Origin: Candidatus Zipacnadia bacterium
Lineage (GTDB): Bacteria; Armatimonadota; Zipacnadia; Zipacnadales; UBA5352
Reading direction: 5' to 3'
Length of the DNA: 55,680 nucleotides
Assembly (NCBI GenBank): GCA_029821635.1
Contig: JALGSW010000046.1
Coordinates: 1 to 55,680 of the forward strand
The notes under the pieces were generated by a model, which was not told the origin of the DNA, did not search any database, and saw only the letters and a list, made by a program, of their open reading frames with translations. Position 1 is the first letter of the stretch. Every line of letters begins with the position of its first letter. The translations under genes and the position numbers were made by a program. This document shows positions 46,384-54,901 of this stretch, piece by piece.

Positions 46384-48030
46384 TCAGCCGGATGTGTCTT
46401 CATCCGCGCCTTCCCCATCCGACGACTGTCGGCGCATCAGGACCCATCGTCCGTCGCCGAGCCGCGCGGTGATCGTGAAGCCCAGGAGTTGTGCATCTCC
46501 CTGCTGAGCGCGCACCCAGGCGTTCGCCCAGATCTCCATCCGCTCCGCGCTGGCGATACGCGCCACGGTCGGACTGAGCACGAGCCAGTTGAACCGGCCC
46601 ACATGCTGCTCCATCCGCCGGAGGTCCGCTTCAGTCTGCGGCACCCACACCGCGTCCACGTCGGCCATCCACGCAACCGTCCACGGGATGTCCGTGAGCA
46701 CCGGACCGTCCACGGTGTCGCGCAACTGCGTCATCGCCTGCTCGAGCGGCGTCTCGCCGACGAGGTTCTCAGGCTCATCCGGCGTGATCGACGTCACGAA
46801 CGGGTGGAGGTGCAGGACCAGCAGCAGCCCGACGGCCACCACGACCCATCGCAGTCGCGTGCGCGGCTCCAGCGCCTGCGTGCGGGCGTCGAGCAGCCGC
46901 CAGAAGAACGCCACCGCCAACACCGTTACGAAGCCGCCCACCGGCGCTATCAGGCGCGGGGCTGCGATGAAGAGCGCCAGCACCACCGAAACGATCACGA
47001 GCATCCCGTAGAGCAGGTAACGCAACCGCTCGATGCGGTCGTCGCCAAGCCTCACAAGGATCCCGACGAGGAAGAAGGGCGTGACGAACAGGCCACCGAG
47101 GTTGTTGAAGGCCCCGTAGAGGCCCGTCAGGCCGCCGCGAATCTTCTCGAAGACCGCACGCGGGTTGTCCGCCATGAAGACGAGGTAGCTCGGCATATCC
47201 TCATCGTAGAGCCGGTAGACCGTGTTCGCCGGGTGCGCCCTCGTCTGCCCCAGCAGTTCGTGCCAGCGCAGGCTGAAGAACGGGTTGCCGGTGATCGAGT
47301 AGTTGCGGTACAGCCACGGGGCCGCGACGATCGCCACGACAGCCACGAAGATGAGCACTCGTACGAGCCGCCCCTCGGGCTTCATCACGATCAGGTACAC
47401 TACCGCAGGGACCAGAGCGGCGATCCATACGTACTTCGTCAGATAGGCCAGCCCCAGGGCCACACCCGCGCCCACCACCCACAAGAGCTCGTGCTTCTCG
47501 CTGCTCGCCGCGCAGTGCAACAGCAGTAGCATCCCCGTGACCAGCAGCGTCAGCAGAGACGCTTCAAGTCCCGAGATCGAGTAGCTCAGGTTCGCGATGT
47601 GCGTGCCGAACAGCAGCGTGGCGAGCACGGCGGTGCGCCAGTCGAAGAGCCGCGCCGCGAGGGTGAAGAGCACAGGGATCGTCAGCAGGAACGCCAGCCC
47701 CGACGAGTGAGAGACGGCACGGTCGTTGGCGCCGAGGACCCGCATGACAGCAGATATCAGCGCCACGTGCAATGGGGGGTAGGTCAGGTCCGGGTGATGC
47801 TCGACGCTCGTCTCATAGACGAGCCCCAGGGGCTTGATGAAGCTGGTGGTGAAGCCGTCGCCGCGCATGAGGTGGCGCGCGATCTGGGCGTAGTCTATCG
47901 CGTTCACATCGGCAAGGGTCTCGAATCGGCTCACGTTGAAGACCAGGTACATCAACGCGATGAATGCGAAGAGCATTCCGACGATGAGCACCTTCCGCTG
48001 GAGTTCGCGACGGGCTTCATCGGGACGCAT
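46384..48030 (-). CDS. GT39/ArnT-type membrane glycosyltransferase
   Basis: 548 residues from the ATG at 48030 (AAGGAG 8 nt upstream). Around a dozen membrane helices. The first periplasmic loop reads ADVNAIDYAQIARHLMRGDGF and then YPPLHVALIS, the pattern of protein O-mannosyl/ArnT-type (GT39/GT83) enzymes, whose catalytic acid is in that loop (Asp in NAIDY). They transfer a sugar from a lipid carrier on the outer face of the membrane. A soluble domain of ~110 residues ends the protein. As first gene of the exosortase operon it may glycosylate envelope polymers or exported proteins. The promoter is at 48074-48102. Confidence 0.75.
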   Translation of the reverse strand: MRPDEARRELQRKVLIVGMLFAFIALMYLVFNVSRFETLADVNAIDYAQIARHLMRGDGFTTSFIKPLGLVYETSVEHHPDLTYPPLHVALISAVMRVLGANDRAVSHSSGLAFLLTIPVLFTLAARLFDWRTAVLATLLFGTHIANLSYSISGLEASLLTLLVTGMLLLLHCAASSEKHELLWVVGAGVALGLAYLTKYVWIAALVPAVVYLIVMKPEGRLVRVLIFVAVVAIVAAPWLYRNYSITGNPFFSLRWHELLGQTRAHPANTVYRLYDEDMPSYLVFMADNPRAVFEKIRGGLTGLYGAFNNLGGLFVTPFFLVGILVRLGDDRIERLRYLLYGMLVIVSVVLALFIAAPRLIAPVGGFVTVLAVAFFWRLLDARTQALEPRTRLRWVVVAVGLLLVLHLHPFVTSITPDEPENLVGETPLEQAMTQLRDTVDGPVLTDIPWTVAWMADVDAVWVPQTEADLRRMEQHVGRFNWLVLSPTVARIASAERMEIWANAWVRAQQGDAQLLGFTITARLGDGRWVLMRRQSSDGEGADEDTSG

Positions 48031-48073
48031 GACGTCCACTCCTTCACCGGGGCCCCTGTTCGGATCAGAGGGG

Positions 48074-48102
48074 AGTGTAGCATATTGGTCGGGCATCGGC
48101 AA
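48074..48102 (-). promoter_or_regulatory. sigma-70-type promoter of the GT39-exosortase operon
   Basis: On the minus strand TTGCCG (48102-48097), 17-nt spacer, TACACT (48079-48074), about 44 nt before the ATG at 48030. Confidence 0.5.
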
Positions 48103-48169
48103 GCGGACCGGGGTCTCTCCGAAGCGGCGCAGAGGGCGATGGAGCCGGTTCAGGAGCCCCCTCCGCTAT

Positions 48170-48199
48170 TTGACAGTTGGCCGCCGCGCGTGGTACATT
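48170..48199 (+). promoter_or_regulatory. sigma-70-type promoter of the APC-USP gene
   Basis: TTGACA (48170-48175), an 18-nt spacer, TACATT (48194-48199). Transcription would begin near 48206, giving a ~118-nt leader that contains the two hairpins at 48223-48283. It is divergent from the promoter at 48074-48102. Confidence 0.7.
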
Positions 48200-48222
48200 G
48201 TCGCAACCCACATGCCGTCCCC

Positions 48223-48283
48223 GCAGGCCCTCATCGGGCCTGCTTTCCAGGCCACCGATGCACCCACGGGAGGGTGCATCGGT
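48223..48283 (+). other. two tandem hairpins in the leader of the APC-USP gene
   Basis: Stem 1: GCAGGCCC (48223-48230) with GGGCCTGC (48236-48243), 5-nt loop. Stem 2: ACCGATGCACCC (48254-48265) with GGGTGCATCGGT (48272-48283), 12 bp, 6-nt loop. They fall wholly between promoter and start. No T-run follows, so a terminator is unlikely unless Rho is involved; a leader regulator or stabiliser is possible. Confidence 0.6.
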
Positions 48284-48323
48284 TGACGTTCGGGCAGGCG
48301 ATCAGAAGGAGATCTTGCGCACG

Positions 48324-50726
48324 ATGACCGCACAACACCAGTCTGCGGTGGCCCCCTCACACTCCACGGAGCTCAGCCGCGACCTTGGCCTCTTCGACAT
48401 CACGATGGTGGGCGTCGCCGCCATGATCGGCGCGGGTATCTTCGTCCTCACCGGCATCGCAGCCGGTCAGGCCGGACCCGCGCTCATCGTCGCATTTGCC
48501 CTCAACGGCATCGTCACGCTCCTCACCGCCATGGTCTACGCGGAGCTCGGGTCGGCCATCCCCGAGGCCGGCGGCGGCTACCTGTGGGTCCGCCAGGGCC
48601 TCCCCGGCGGCAACGCCTTCATGGCCGGGTGGATGAGCTGGTTCGCCCACGCCGTCGCGGGCAGCCTCTACGCGCTGGGCTTCGCCGCCTACCTGGTGGA
48701 GACGCTCGCGCTCATCGGTGTCCTCGGCCCCGTCGCCGGTGGCGAGCTGGTGCAGCTTGGCGGCATGACGATAGCGCTTCCGGTTCTCGAGAAGACCCTC
48801 GCGGTCGCCATCGCGCTGCTCTTCATCTACATCAACTTCCGCGGCGCCTCCGAGACCGGGATGGCGGGCAACATCATCACGGTGGGCAAGATCGCCATCA
48901 TCGGCGTCTTCATCGTCAGCGGCCTCGCGGTCATCTTCGGCGACCCGCAGCGGCTGGGGCAGTTCGTGCCCCTCGCCCCCAACGGCCTCACCGGCATCTT
49001 CGGCGCGATGGGCCTCACCTTCATCGCCTACGAGGGCTACGAGATCATCGTGCAGACCGGTGAGGAGGTCAAAGACCCGCGCCGCAACATCCCGAAAGCG
49101 GTCTTCCTCGCGCTGCTGATCGTTGTGCCGATCTACATGCTCGTCGCCTTCGTGTGCATTGGCGCGGTGCACGCCCCCGATGGCACGGCCTCGTGGCAGT
49201 TCCTAGGCAACGCCGGCGAGCTGGGCCTGCTGCGCGCCGCCGAGCAGTTCATGCCGCTCGGCAGCGTCCTGCTGCTGGTCGGCGCGCTGTTCTCGACGAT
49301 GAGCGCGCTCAACGCCACCACCTACTCGTCCACGCGCGTCTCGTTCGCGATGGGCCGCGACCGCAACCTGCCCGACATGTTCGGCGCCGTGCACCCGAGG
49401 ACGCGCACCCCCTACCTCGCCCTGGTGCTCTCAGGCGCCCTCATCATCGGCATGGCGGTCCTCATTCCTGAGATCAACGACGTCGCGGCCGCCGCCGACA
49501 TCATGTTCCTGCTGCTCTTCGGCCAGGTCAACATCGCGGTCATCACCATCCGCCGCAAGTACGGCGACAAGCTCGCCTACGGCTACCTGACCCCGTTCTT
49601 CCCCTATCTGCCGATCATCGCTATCGTCCTGCAGCTCGCGCTGGCGGTCGTGCTCTTCCTGAACGTCTCGCCCACCGCCGGCGTCGTCACCGCCATCTGG
49701 CTCGCGATTGGGCTCGCGATCCACCACTTCTACGCCTCCAAGCGCGAGCGCGAGGAGGAGGTCACACCGGTCCTCGTTGAAGAGCGGCTCAAGATGGACC
49801 ACGAGCGCTTCTCGGTCCTTGTCCCTGTCTCCAACCCGGCGACCGTGGACAACCTGCTCGCCGTCGCGCGCAACATCCTCGACACCGAGCCGGGCGACCT
49901 GATATTGCTGCACGTCATCACCGTGCCGGATCAGCTCCCCGTCAGCGTCGGTCGCGACTTCATCGCCGACGCGCGCCCGATCCTCGACGAGACGGCGCGC
50001 AAGGCCGAGGCGCTTGGCATGACGCCCAACACGCTCGTGCGCGTCGGGCACCGTCCCGCCGATGCGATCATCGACACTGTCGAGGAGCATGACTGCAACT
50101 TCGTGGTCATGGGCTGGCGCGGGAAGGCCAGCGACCCGCGGACGATCGTTGGCAGCAACATCGACAACATCGTCAAGGAGTCGAACGCGAACGTCGTGGT
50201 GCTGCGCGGTGATGTCGAGCTTCCCGCGCGGCGCATCCTCGTGCCGATCCAGCACCCGCAGCACGGGCACCTGATGGCGGGCCTGGCGGCATCGGTTGCG
50301 ACCGAGAGTGGGGCGTACATCGAGCTGGTACACGTCGTGAGCGAGGAGCTGACGCCGCAGGAGCGCGCCGAGCGCGCGGCTGAGTTGCGCGAGTCGCTCA
50401 GCGCCCTCGACTTGGAGCCAGGGGAAGGCGAGGCGGGGGAGGCGGACTCGGAGGGCCGGAGCAAACGGCGCTTCCGCATCCGCATCGAGACCGGTGACGT
50501 GGTGCCGACGATCGTGGGGCGCTCGGGCGACTTCGACCTGCTGCTGATGGGCGCGTCGCGTGAGAGCTGGATTCGCCGCAAGGTCTGGGGCGACAAGACC
50601 TTCCGCATCGCGACCCAGGTGGACTGCCCGCTGGTGCTCGTGAACCTGCGTGGCGGCAAGCTCAAGTTCAACGTTTCCCAGTTCTTCCAATTCTTCTGGG
50701 ACACGGAGGAAGAGCCGACACCGTAG
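48324..50726 (+). CDS. APC-family amino acid permease fused to two universal stress protein domains
   Basis: 800 residues. The N-terminal ~470 residues hold about 12 membrane helices of an APC (amino acid-polyamine-cation) transporter: GLFDITMVGVAAMIGAGIFVLTG is helix 1 with its substrate-binding GAGIF break; MVYAELGSAIPEAGGGYLWV and GLTFIAYEGYEIIVQTGEEV are also diagnostic. Residues ~490-630 form a first USP domain (FSVLVPVSNPATVDNLL, VVMGWRGKASDP), and ~632-790 a second (RRILVPIQHPQH, LLLMGASRESWIRRKVWG). USPs bind ATP or other nucleotides, so uptake may be gated by energy state. GAAGGAG is 12 nt before the ATG. The small membrane protein at 50799 follows after 72 bp. Confidence 0.92.
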   Translation: MTAQHQSAVAPSHSTELSRDLGLFDITMVGVAAMIGAGIFVLTGIAAGQAGPALIVAFALNGIVTLLTAMVYAELGSAIPEAGGGYLWVRQGLPGGNAFMAGWMSWFAHAVAGSLYALGFAAYLVETLALIGVLGPVAGGELVQLGGMTIALPVLEKTLAVAIALLFIYINFRGASETGMAGNIITVGKIAIIGVFIVSGLAVIFGDPQRLGQFVPLAPNGLTGIFGAMGLTFIAYEGYEIIVQTGEEVKDPRRNIPKAVFLALLIVVPIYMLVAFVCIGAVHAPDGTASWQFLGNAGELGLLRAAEQFMPLGSVLLLVGALFSTMSALNATTYSSTRVSFAMGRDRNLPDMFGAVHPRTRTPYLALVLSGALIIGMAVLIPEINDVAAAADIMFLLLFGQVNIAVITIRRKYGDKLAYGYLTPFFPYLPIIAIVLQLALAVVLFLNVSPTAGVVTAIWLAIGLAIHHFYASKREREEEVTPVLVEERLKMDHERFSVLVPVSNPATVDNLLAVARNILDTEPGDLILLHVITVPDQLPVSVGRDFIADARPILDETARKAEALGMTPNTLVRVGHRPADAIIDTVEEHDCNFVVMGWRGKASDPRTIVGSNIDNIVKESNANVVVLRGDVELPARRILVPIQHPQHGHLMAGLAASVATESGAYIELVHVVSEELTPQERAERAAELRESLSALDLEPGEGEAGEADSEGRSKRRFRIRIETGDVVPTIVGRSGDFDLLLMGASRESWIRRKVWGDKTFRIATQVDCPLVLVNLRGGKLKFNVSQFFQFFWDTEEEPTP

Positions 50727-50798
50727 CTCGCCGTTGCCGTCCTTCGTTTGTAGGACAGGCTTCCGGTCCGTCAGCCGTTCCGAAGAGAGGGACTACTC

Positions 50799-51119
50799 GT
50801 GTCACTCAAGAACCTCCAGGACGCCGGCGTCCTGCTGCCGAAAGAGGAGTGGGGCGTGCATGACCTGCACACCTCGGTCAACAAGCCGCGACTGCTCGCC
50901 TCGCTGGCGCTCGGGCTGGCGTCGGTCGTCATGATGTACCTCGGCAGCGGCAGTGCGCTCACGTTCGTCGGCGCCGGGCTCTTCCTCATCTTCATGGTGT
51001 GGATCACACACATCTCCATCCGCGCGATCAACGTGCAGTCGGCGCAGTTCCGGCAGGAGCGGGAGGCGGCGCACCTCGAGGACGCCCCGCTGCCCGGCGA
51101 GACCACGTTCGACGACTGA
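50799..51119 (+). CDS. small membrane protein downstream of the permease
   Basis: 106 residues from a GTG at 50799 with GAGAGG 8 nt upstream. Two close membrane helices (~33-50 and ~52-70, RLLASLALGLASVVMMYLG and ALTFVGAGLFLIFMVW) with soluble ends; the tail is acidic (LEDAPLPGETTFDD). No family known to me. It lies 72 bp after the APC-USP gene on the same strand without an obvious terminator between, so it may be a partner subunit. Confidence 0.7.
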   Translation: MSLKNLQDAGVLLPKEEWGVHDLHTSVNKPRLLASLALGLASVVMMYLGSGSALTFVGAGLFLIFMVWITHISIRAINVQSAQFRQEREAAHLEDAPLPGETTFDD

Positions 51120-51177
51120 TCGTCCACGTCACCGCGCGGTTCGCGTTTAAGCAGGCTCGAATCGAGGGAGAAGAGCC

Positions 51178-53127
51178 ATGCGTGTGACAGCATTCGCGGC
51201 AGTTGCGGCACTGTTTCTGGCTACGCCCGTCACGGCGCAGGAAGCGCTGAACGTCCCGTGGCTCCTGCAGGCCGTTGACGCCGATGCGGCCACCTGGAGC
51301 GCCACCGTCGAGCGCTGCGTCACCGAGTTCGGCGCGGCTGCGGTGACCGACCGCCACGTCGTGGATGCCCTCGGCTACCTTCTCCGCGCGGAGGAACTCC
51401 GTCCCGTCGGCGCCGACGTGCCCCTGCCTGACGCCGAAACGCTCGAGCAGATCCGCACGCTCCTGACCTCCGCCGACGAATTCCTCGGCCGCCACCTGCG
51501 CGGGGAAGTGTACCGCTTCCCCGCGCAGTTCGCCTACCCGCCCGCGCCGCCGCCCCCGGGCGTCGAGCCACCGCCTCCGGGCCCCACGCCTCTCGCCCTG
51601 CGCGCGCTGGTCGATACCGGGCTTCAGACCGACGGCTGGATGGTTGCCGAGCGCATCCTGGTCGGCTGCCGATGGCTCCCGTACCAGGAGCTGGCGCCGC
51701 TGGTGGAGCGCGCCGCCATCGTCTGGCACCACCAGGAGGCCGTGGAGGTGATCGCTCAGGGCCGGGTGCGGAGCGGGCATGTCGAGGCGGCCGGACTGCT
51801 GCTGCTGATCCATCAGCGGGGCTGGATCGGTCGTGAGAGCGGCCTTGTCACGGGCTGGGAACGTTGGTCTGACGAGCGTGTGGCGCGGGGGACCCCCTAC
51901 ATGATCGCCAAATGCGCCGGAGCGTCGGACGCGGGGCGGCTCGTCCGCGCATTCACGCAGATGACCGGCCGCGAGCTGCCGGAGTTGGAGCCGTGGTCAT
52001 TGCAGCGGCACCGCGAGATCTACCAGGCTGCGCGCGACGTCGTCGCCGAGCTGGACGACACGCTCCCGCCGCTGATTGACCCGGACTGGGACCCGGATGC
52101 CGAGGTCGTGGCGGTGCTGCGGGGCGCCTGGTATGAGACCACGCTGCGCGCGCAGATTGAGCGCGTCCAGGACCCGGCCGCCGAGCCGAGGGAACTTCGC
52201 GTTGCACTACAACGGCTTCTCTTCGAGGACACGGATGAGAGCCGCGCAGCGGTCGAGGAGCAGGTCCGGGTGGGGGAGCGGTGGCTCACCATCGCGTGGA
52301 GCCTGGACCTCGTTGAGCAACTGAGCCCGGAGTGGGCGGCGGAACTGCGGAGCGTCGCGCTCGACCGCCTGCTCGATGATCCGGAAGGAGCCGCGCGCCT
52401 GACCGAAGCGATCTTTGAGGCGAAGGAGCGCAGGACCATCGAGACACTTGTGTCGCTGACGGGCGCGGTTGACGCCGCCCAGATGACCGATGCATTCGGG
52501 GAACTCGCGCTCGCCCACAGGGACCTGATCCACAACAACGAGATGTCGTTCTACCCGCTGCGCAACGCCATCTGCGCGTGGGGGATGATCGACCACGCGG
52601 AAGCGGCGGAGTTCTTCCTCTGGCTGCTCAGCTCGGATTCCGAGGCGCAGCGCAACGTCGGCATCTTCGCGGTGGGGGAGCTTGGTGCGGCTGAGGCAGT
52701 GCCGGGGCTCGTGGCGCTGATGGTGCCGGAGGAGCAGCACGCAGGCGCCTCGTCGATCATCACCGCACTTGGGAAGATCGACGCGGACGTAGCCCGCGAC
52801 GCGATCATCGAGGCGATTGCCGCGCTGCCCGAGGACCGGGAATACTGCTCGTCGGTGACTGTGGTGGCCTGCCGCGGATGCGGCATCAACCACTACCAGG
52901 GCGACAGGGCGTGGCGTTTCGGGATGTGGGGCGTGGTCGCCCCGGATGTTCCGGCCTTTGCCGCGCGCGTGCTGGAGAAGATCGACGAAATCTGCGCGCT
53001 GAGCACAAACGAGCAGATCGTGCGCTCGGCGCAGAATCGGGCGGAGATGATCCGCAACGCCCTCGCGCGGCCCGGGCGGACCTTCAGCGGCCCGCCCCCT
53101 CCGCCGCCGGCCCCCCCACCACGGTGA
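51178..53127 (+). CDS. secreted alpha-helical (HEAT-like) protein with proline-rich linkers
   Basis: 649 residues. Signal peptide MRVTAFAAVAALFLATPVTA. A proline-rich run (~121-138) splits an N-terminal helical part from the main body. The body is made of helix pairs, becoming HEAT-like near ~480-560: AEFFLWLLSSDSEAQRNVG, ELGAAEAVPGLVALMVPEE, ITALGKIDADVARDAII. A CRGCG cluster follows at ~563. The end is a poly-proline tail (PPPPPPAPPP). No catalytic motif; a scaffold or binding role is likely but unproven. The start follows GGGAGAAGAGCC. It is 58 bp after the small membrane protein; the next gene (csp) has its own promoter. Confidence 0.6.
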   Translation: MRVTAFAAVAALFLATPVTAQEALNVPWLLQAVDADAATWSATVERCVTEFGAAAVTDRHVVDALGYLLRAEELRPVGADVPLPDAETLEQIRTLLTSADEFLGRHLRGEVYRFPAQFAYPPAPPPPGVEPPPPGPTPLALRALVDTGLQTDGWMVAERILVGCRWLPYQELAPLVERAAIVWHHQEAVEVIAQGRVRSGHVEAAGLLLLIHQRGWIGRESGLVTGWERWSDERVARGTPYMIAKCAGASDAGRLVRAFTQMTGRELPELEPWSLQRHREIYQAARDVVAELDDTLPPLIDPDWDPDAEVVAVLRGAWYETTLRAQIERVQDPAAEPRELRVALQRLLFEDTDESRAAVEEQVRVGERWLTIAWSLDLVEQLSPEWAAELRSVALDRLLDDPEGAARLTEAIFEAKERRTIETLVSLTGAVDAAQMTDAFGELALAHRDLIHNNEMSFYPLRNAICAWGMIDHAEAAEFFLWLLSSDSEAQRNVGIFAVGELGAAEAVPGLVALMVPEEQHAGASSIITALGKIDADVARDAIIEAIAALPEDREYCSSVTVVACRGCGINHYQGDRAWRFGMWGVVAPDVPAFAARVLEKIDEICALSTNEQIVRSAQNRAEMIRNALARPGRTFSGPPPPPPAPPPR

Positions 53128-53208
53128 GAGTTCGCGGTTTGATGCGGCGGACGCGCATTCACCAACTGCGCGATTCCATCCCCATCGGCGGCAGATCTCC
53201 CATACTCC

Positions 53209-53236
53209 TTGCCTTTTGCTCCCACGTCACTATAAT
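53209..53236 (+). promoter_or_regulatory. promoter of the cold shock gene
   Basis: TTGCCT (53209-53214), 16-nt spacer, perfect TATAAT (53231-53236). The transcript would carry a leader of ~125 nt, the sort of long 5' region often seen in cold shock genes. Confidence 0.65.
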
Positions 53237-53369
53237 TGTAAGTGCAACCTAAACGGCCGCGCGTCCGTGCCGTCAGCCATGTACCTCATCGCAGATGGTC
53301 GTCGCAGTAGGGGCGCGGGACATGCCGGCCACATCCGCCCAGCGCTCGCACGTACGGAGGCCTTTTGAT

Positions 53370-53606
53370 ATGCCGATCGGGAAAGTCAAGTGGTTCGACG
53401 ACGCGAAGGGATTCGGCTTCATCGAGCAGGAGGATGGCGAGGACGTCTTCGTCCACTACAGCGCCATCAGCGGGGAAGGCTACCGCAGCCTCCCGGAGGG
53501 CTCCGAGGTCGAGTTCGGGATAGAGGACAGCCCCAAGGGCCCGCGGGCCATCGACGTCGTGGTCATCAAGGCCGCGGCTCCGCAGGACGGCGGCGCGGTC
53601 TGGTAG
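53370..53606 (+). CDS. csp: cold shock domain protein
   Basis: 78 residues, one cold shock domain: [17 protein letters not shown] with RNP1 (KGFGFI) and DVFVHYSAI with RNP2 (VFVHY), then [17 protein letters not shown]. It binds single-stranded RNA/DNA and acts as an RNA chaperone. CGGAGG is 9 nt before the ATG. Ten residues beyond the domain (APQDGGAVW) are unremarkable. It has its own strong promoter at 53209-53236 and ends before a hairpin shared with the convergent UroD gene. Confidence 0.97.
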   Translation: MPIGKVKWFDDAKGFGFIEQEDGEDVFVHYSAISGEGYRSLPEGSEVEFGIEDSPKGPRAIDVVVIKAAAPQDGGAVW

Positions 53607-53632
53607 ACAGCTCCGGTGCCCCAAGCCTTCCT

Positions 53633-53677
53633 CCCCCTCTCGCCAGGACCTCGCTCAGCGAAGTCGCGGAGAGGGGG
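53633..53677. terminator. GC hairpin between convergent csp and UroD-like genes
   Basis: CCCCCTCTC (53633-53641) pairs with GAGAGGGGG (53669-53677); the 27-nt inner part has a further short stem. It lies 27 nt past the csp stop and 38 nt past the stop at 53715, so it could serve both. Confidence 0.45.
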
Positions 53678-53714
53678 GCGGGGGTGGGGGGCGTTCGCCG
53701 CAGCACCGCACGCG

Positions 53715-54854
53715 CTACGGCTGCTCGTGCAGCGTCTCCATCATCGCGTCGAAGTTCTCCAGTGGCGTGACGGGCACCACCTGGTTCGAGACGCCCACGA
53801 CGATCTGCCCGCGCCTGCGTGCGACATCCAGCGCCGAGCGCGTCTCCGCCACTACGTCCTCGACTGAGCCCTGGTGCAGCGTCTCCGACGCGATCCCGCC
53901 GCACAGCCGCAGGTGCGGGAAGGTGTCGCGGATCACCTCAAGGTCCATCTCACAGCGCCGATCGATCTCGTAGAAGCCCTGCACTCCGGAGTTGCCGAAC
54001 AGGTCCTCGGCCACCGGCCACAGGTTGCCGTCGCTGGCGAAGAAGTGCCAGGTGTCGTGCTCGTCGCAGCACTCCGACACGATCTGCAGCGCGGGCAGCA
54101 TGCAGTGGTGGAAGGCCTTCGGGCCGTAGAGAGGGCCGTTCTTGCCCGCGAAGTCGCCGCCGCCGAAGAGGATCTTCAGGCCCATCTGCGCCATGACCGG
54201 GATCGTCTTGCAGTTGATCTTCGCACGGGCGACGAGATGGCGTCGGACGGTGTCGGGCTCCAGCGCCATCGCCTCGAGCCAGTTGCGCTCACGCAGGATC
54301 GCGACGCCGGTGCCGCTTCCGGGGATCGCGCGCTCTTCGCCGTAGTACTCGATGGCGACCTGCAGGTCCTTGAATGAGTCCGGCGCGGGGCCCGCGTAGG
54401 TCTCGGCCGAGGCCTCGGACTGGTCGGCGGCGCGCCGCACGTCCTCGATGGTCGGCTCAGGGCGCGGCGCCCGATCGGTCTCCTGGAAGAGCTCGGTGGC
54501 CGGATCGAAGCGCGAGACCCACCAGTAGCCGTCCTCGTCCCCGTACTTGAATGTGTTGTCGTCGATCCGCGCGATCGGGTCGTGCGGGTAGCGCCAGTAG
54601 GCCGGGCGCACGAGGTCGAGGTCGAGCTTCTCGCTCGCCTCCAACACGTCCATGCGGGTGCGCTCCTCAAACTCGTCGAGCGTGCCCTCCCAGCGGGCCA
54701 CGCTCTCCCGGTAGCGCTGCATGGCGTGGCCCACAAACGCCTCGCGGCCCAGAACGTGCGAGGCGATGCGGCTGGACAGGCCCGCGCAGTAGATGGGCAC
54801 TTTGTCGAACTCGCGGCCCTCGAACGTCGCCATCACGCGTTCTTTGCCGGTCAT
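53715..54854 (-). CDS. uroporphyrinogen decarboxylase-family protein
   Basis: 379 residues from the ATG at 54854. The UroD-like fold is marked by TGKERVMATFEGREFDKVPI at the start. Later blocks are ILFGGGDFAGKNGPLYGPKAF (~220-240), HFFASDGNLWPVAED and LRLCGGIASETLHQGS. The ending VTPLENFDAMMETL is the usual C-terminal helix. It lacks the HSCG zinc pair of the relative at 10525; that place reads F-x-S-D-G. It is therefore a different subfamily from the methyltransferase-like one, and from HemE, whose N-terminal RRPVDR block is missing. It follows a close paralog (54902) by 47 bp. Confidence 0.75.
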   Translation of the reverse strand: MTGKERVMATFEGREFDKVPIYCAGLSSRIASHVLGREAFVGHAMQRYRESVARWEGTLDEFEERTRMDVLEASEKLDLDLVRPAYWRYPHDPIARIDDNTFKYGDEDGYWWVSRFDPATELFQETDRAPRPEPTIEDVRRAADQSEASAETYAGPAPDSFKDLQVAIEYYGEERAIPGSGTGVAILRERNWLEAMALEPDTVRRHLVARAKINCKTIPVMAQMGLKILFGGGDFAGKNGPLYGPKAFHHCMLPALQIVSECCDEHDTWHFFASDGNLWPVAEDLFGNSGVQGFYEIDRRCEMDLEVIRDTFPHLRLCGGIASETLHQGSVEDVVAETRSALDVARRRGQIVVGVSNQVVPVTPLENFDAMMETLHEQP

Positions 54855-54901
54855 GCTCTCACCCTGTCGGTGCACCGTCGTGAGCTGTTAGCTGTTCGCC
54901 G

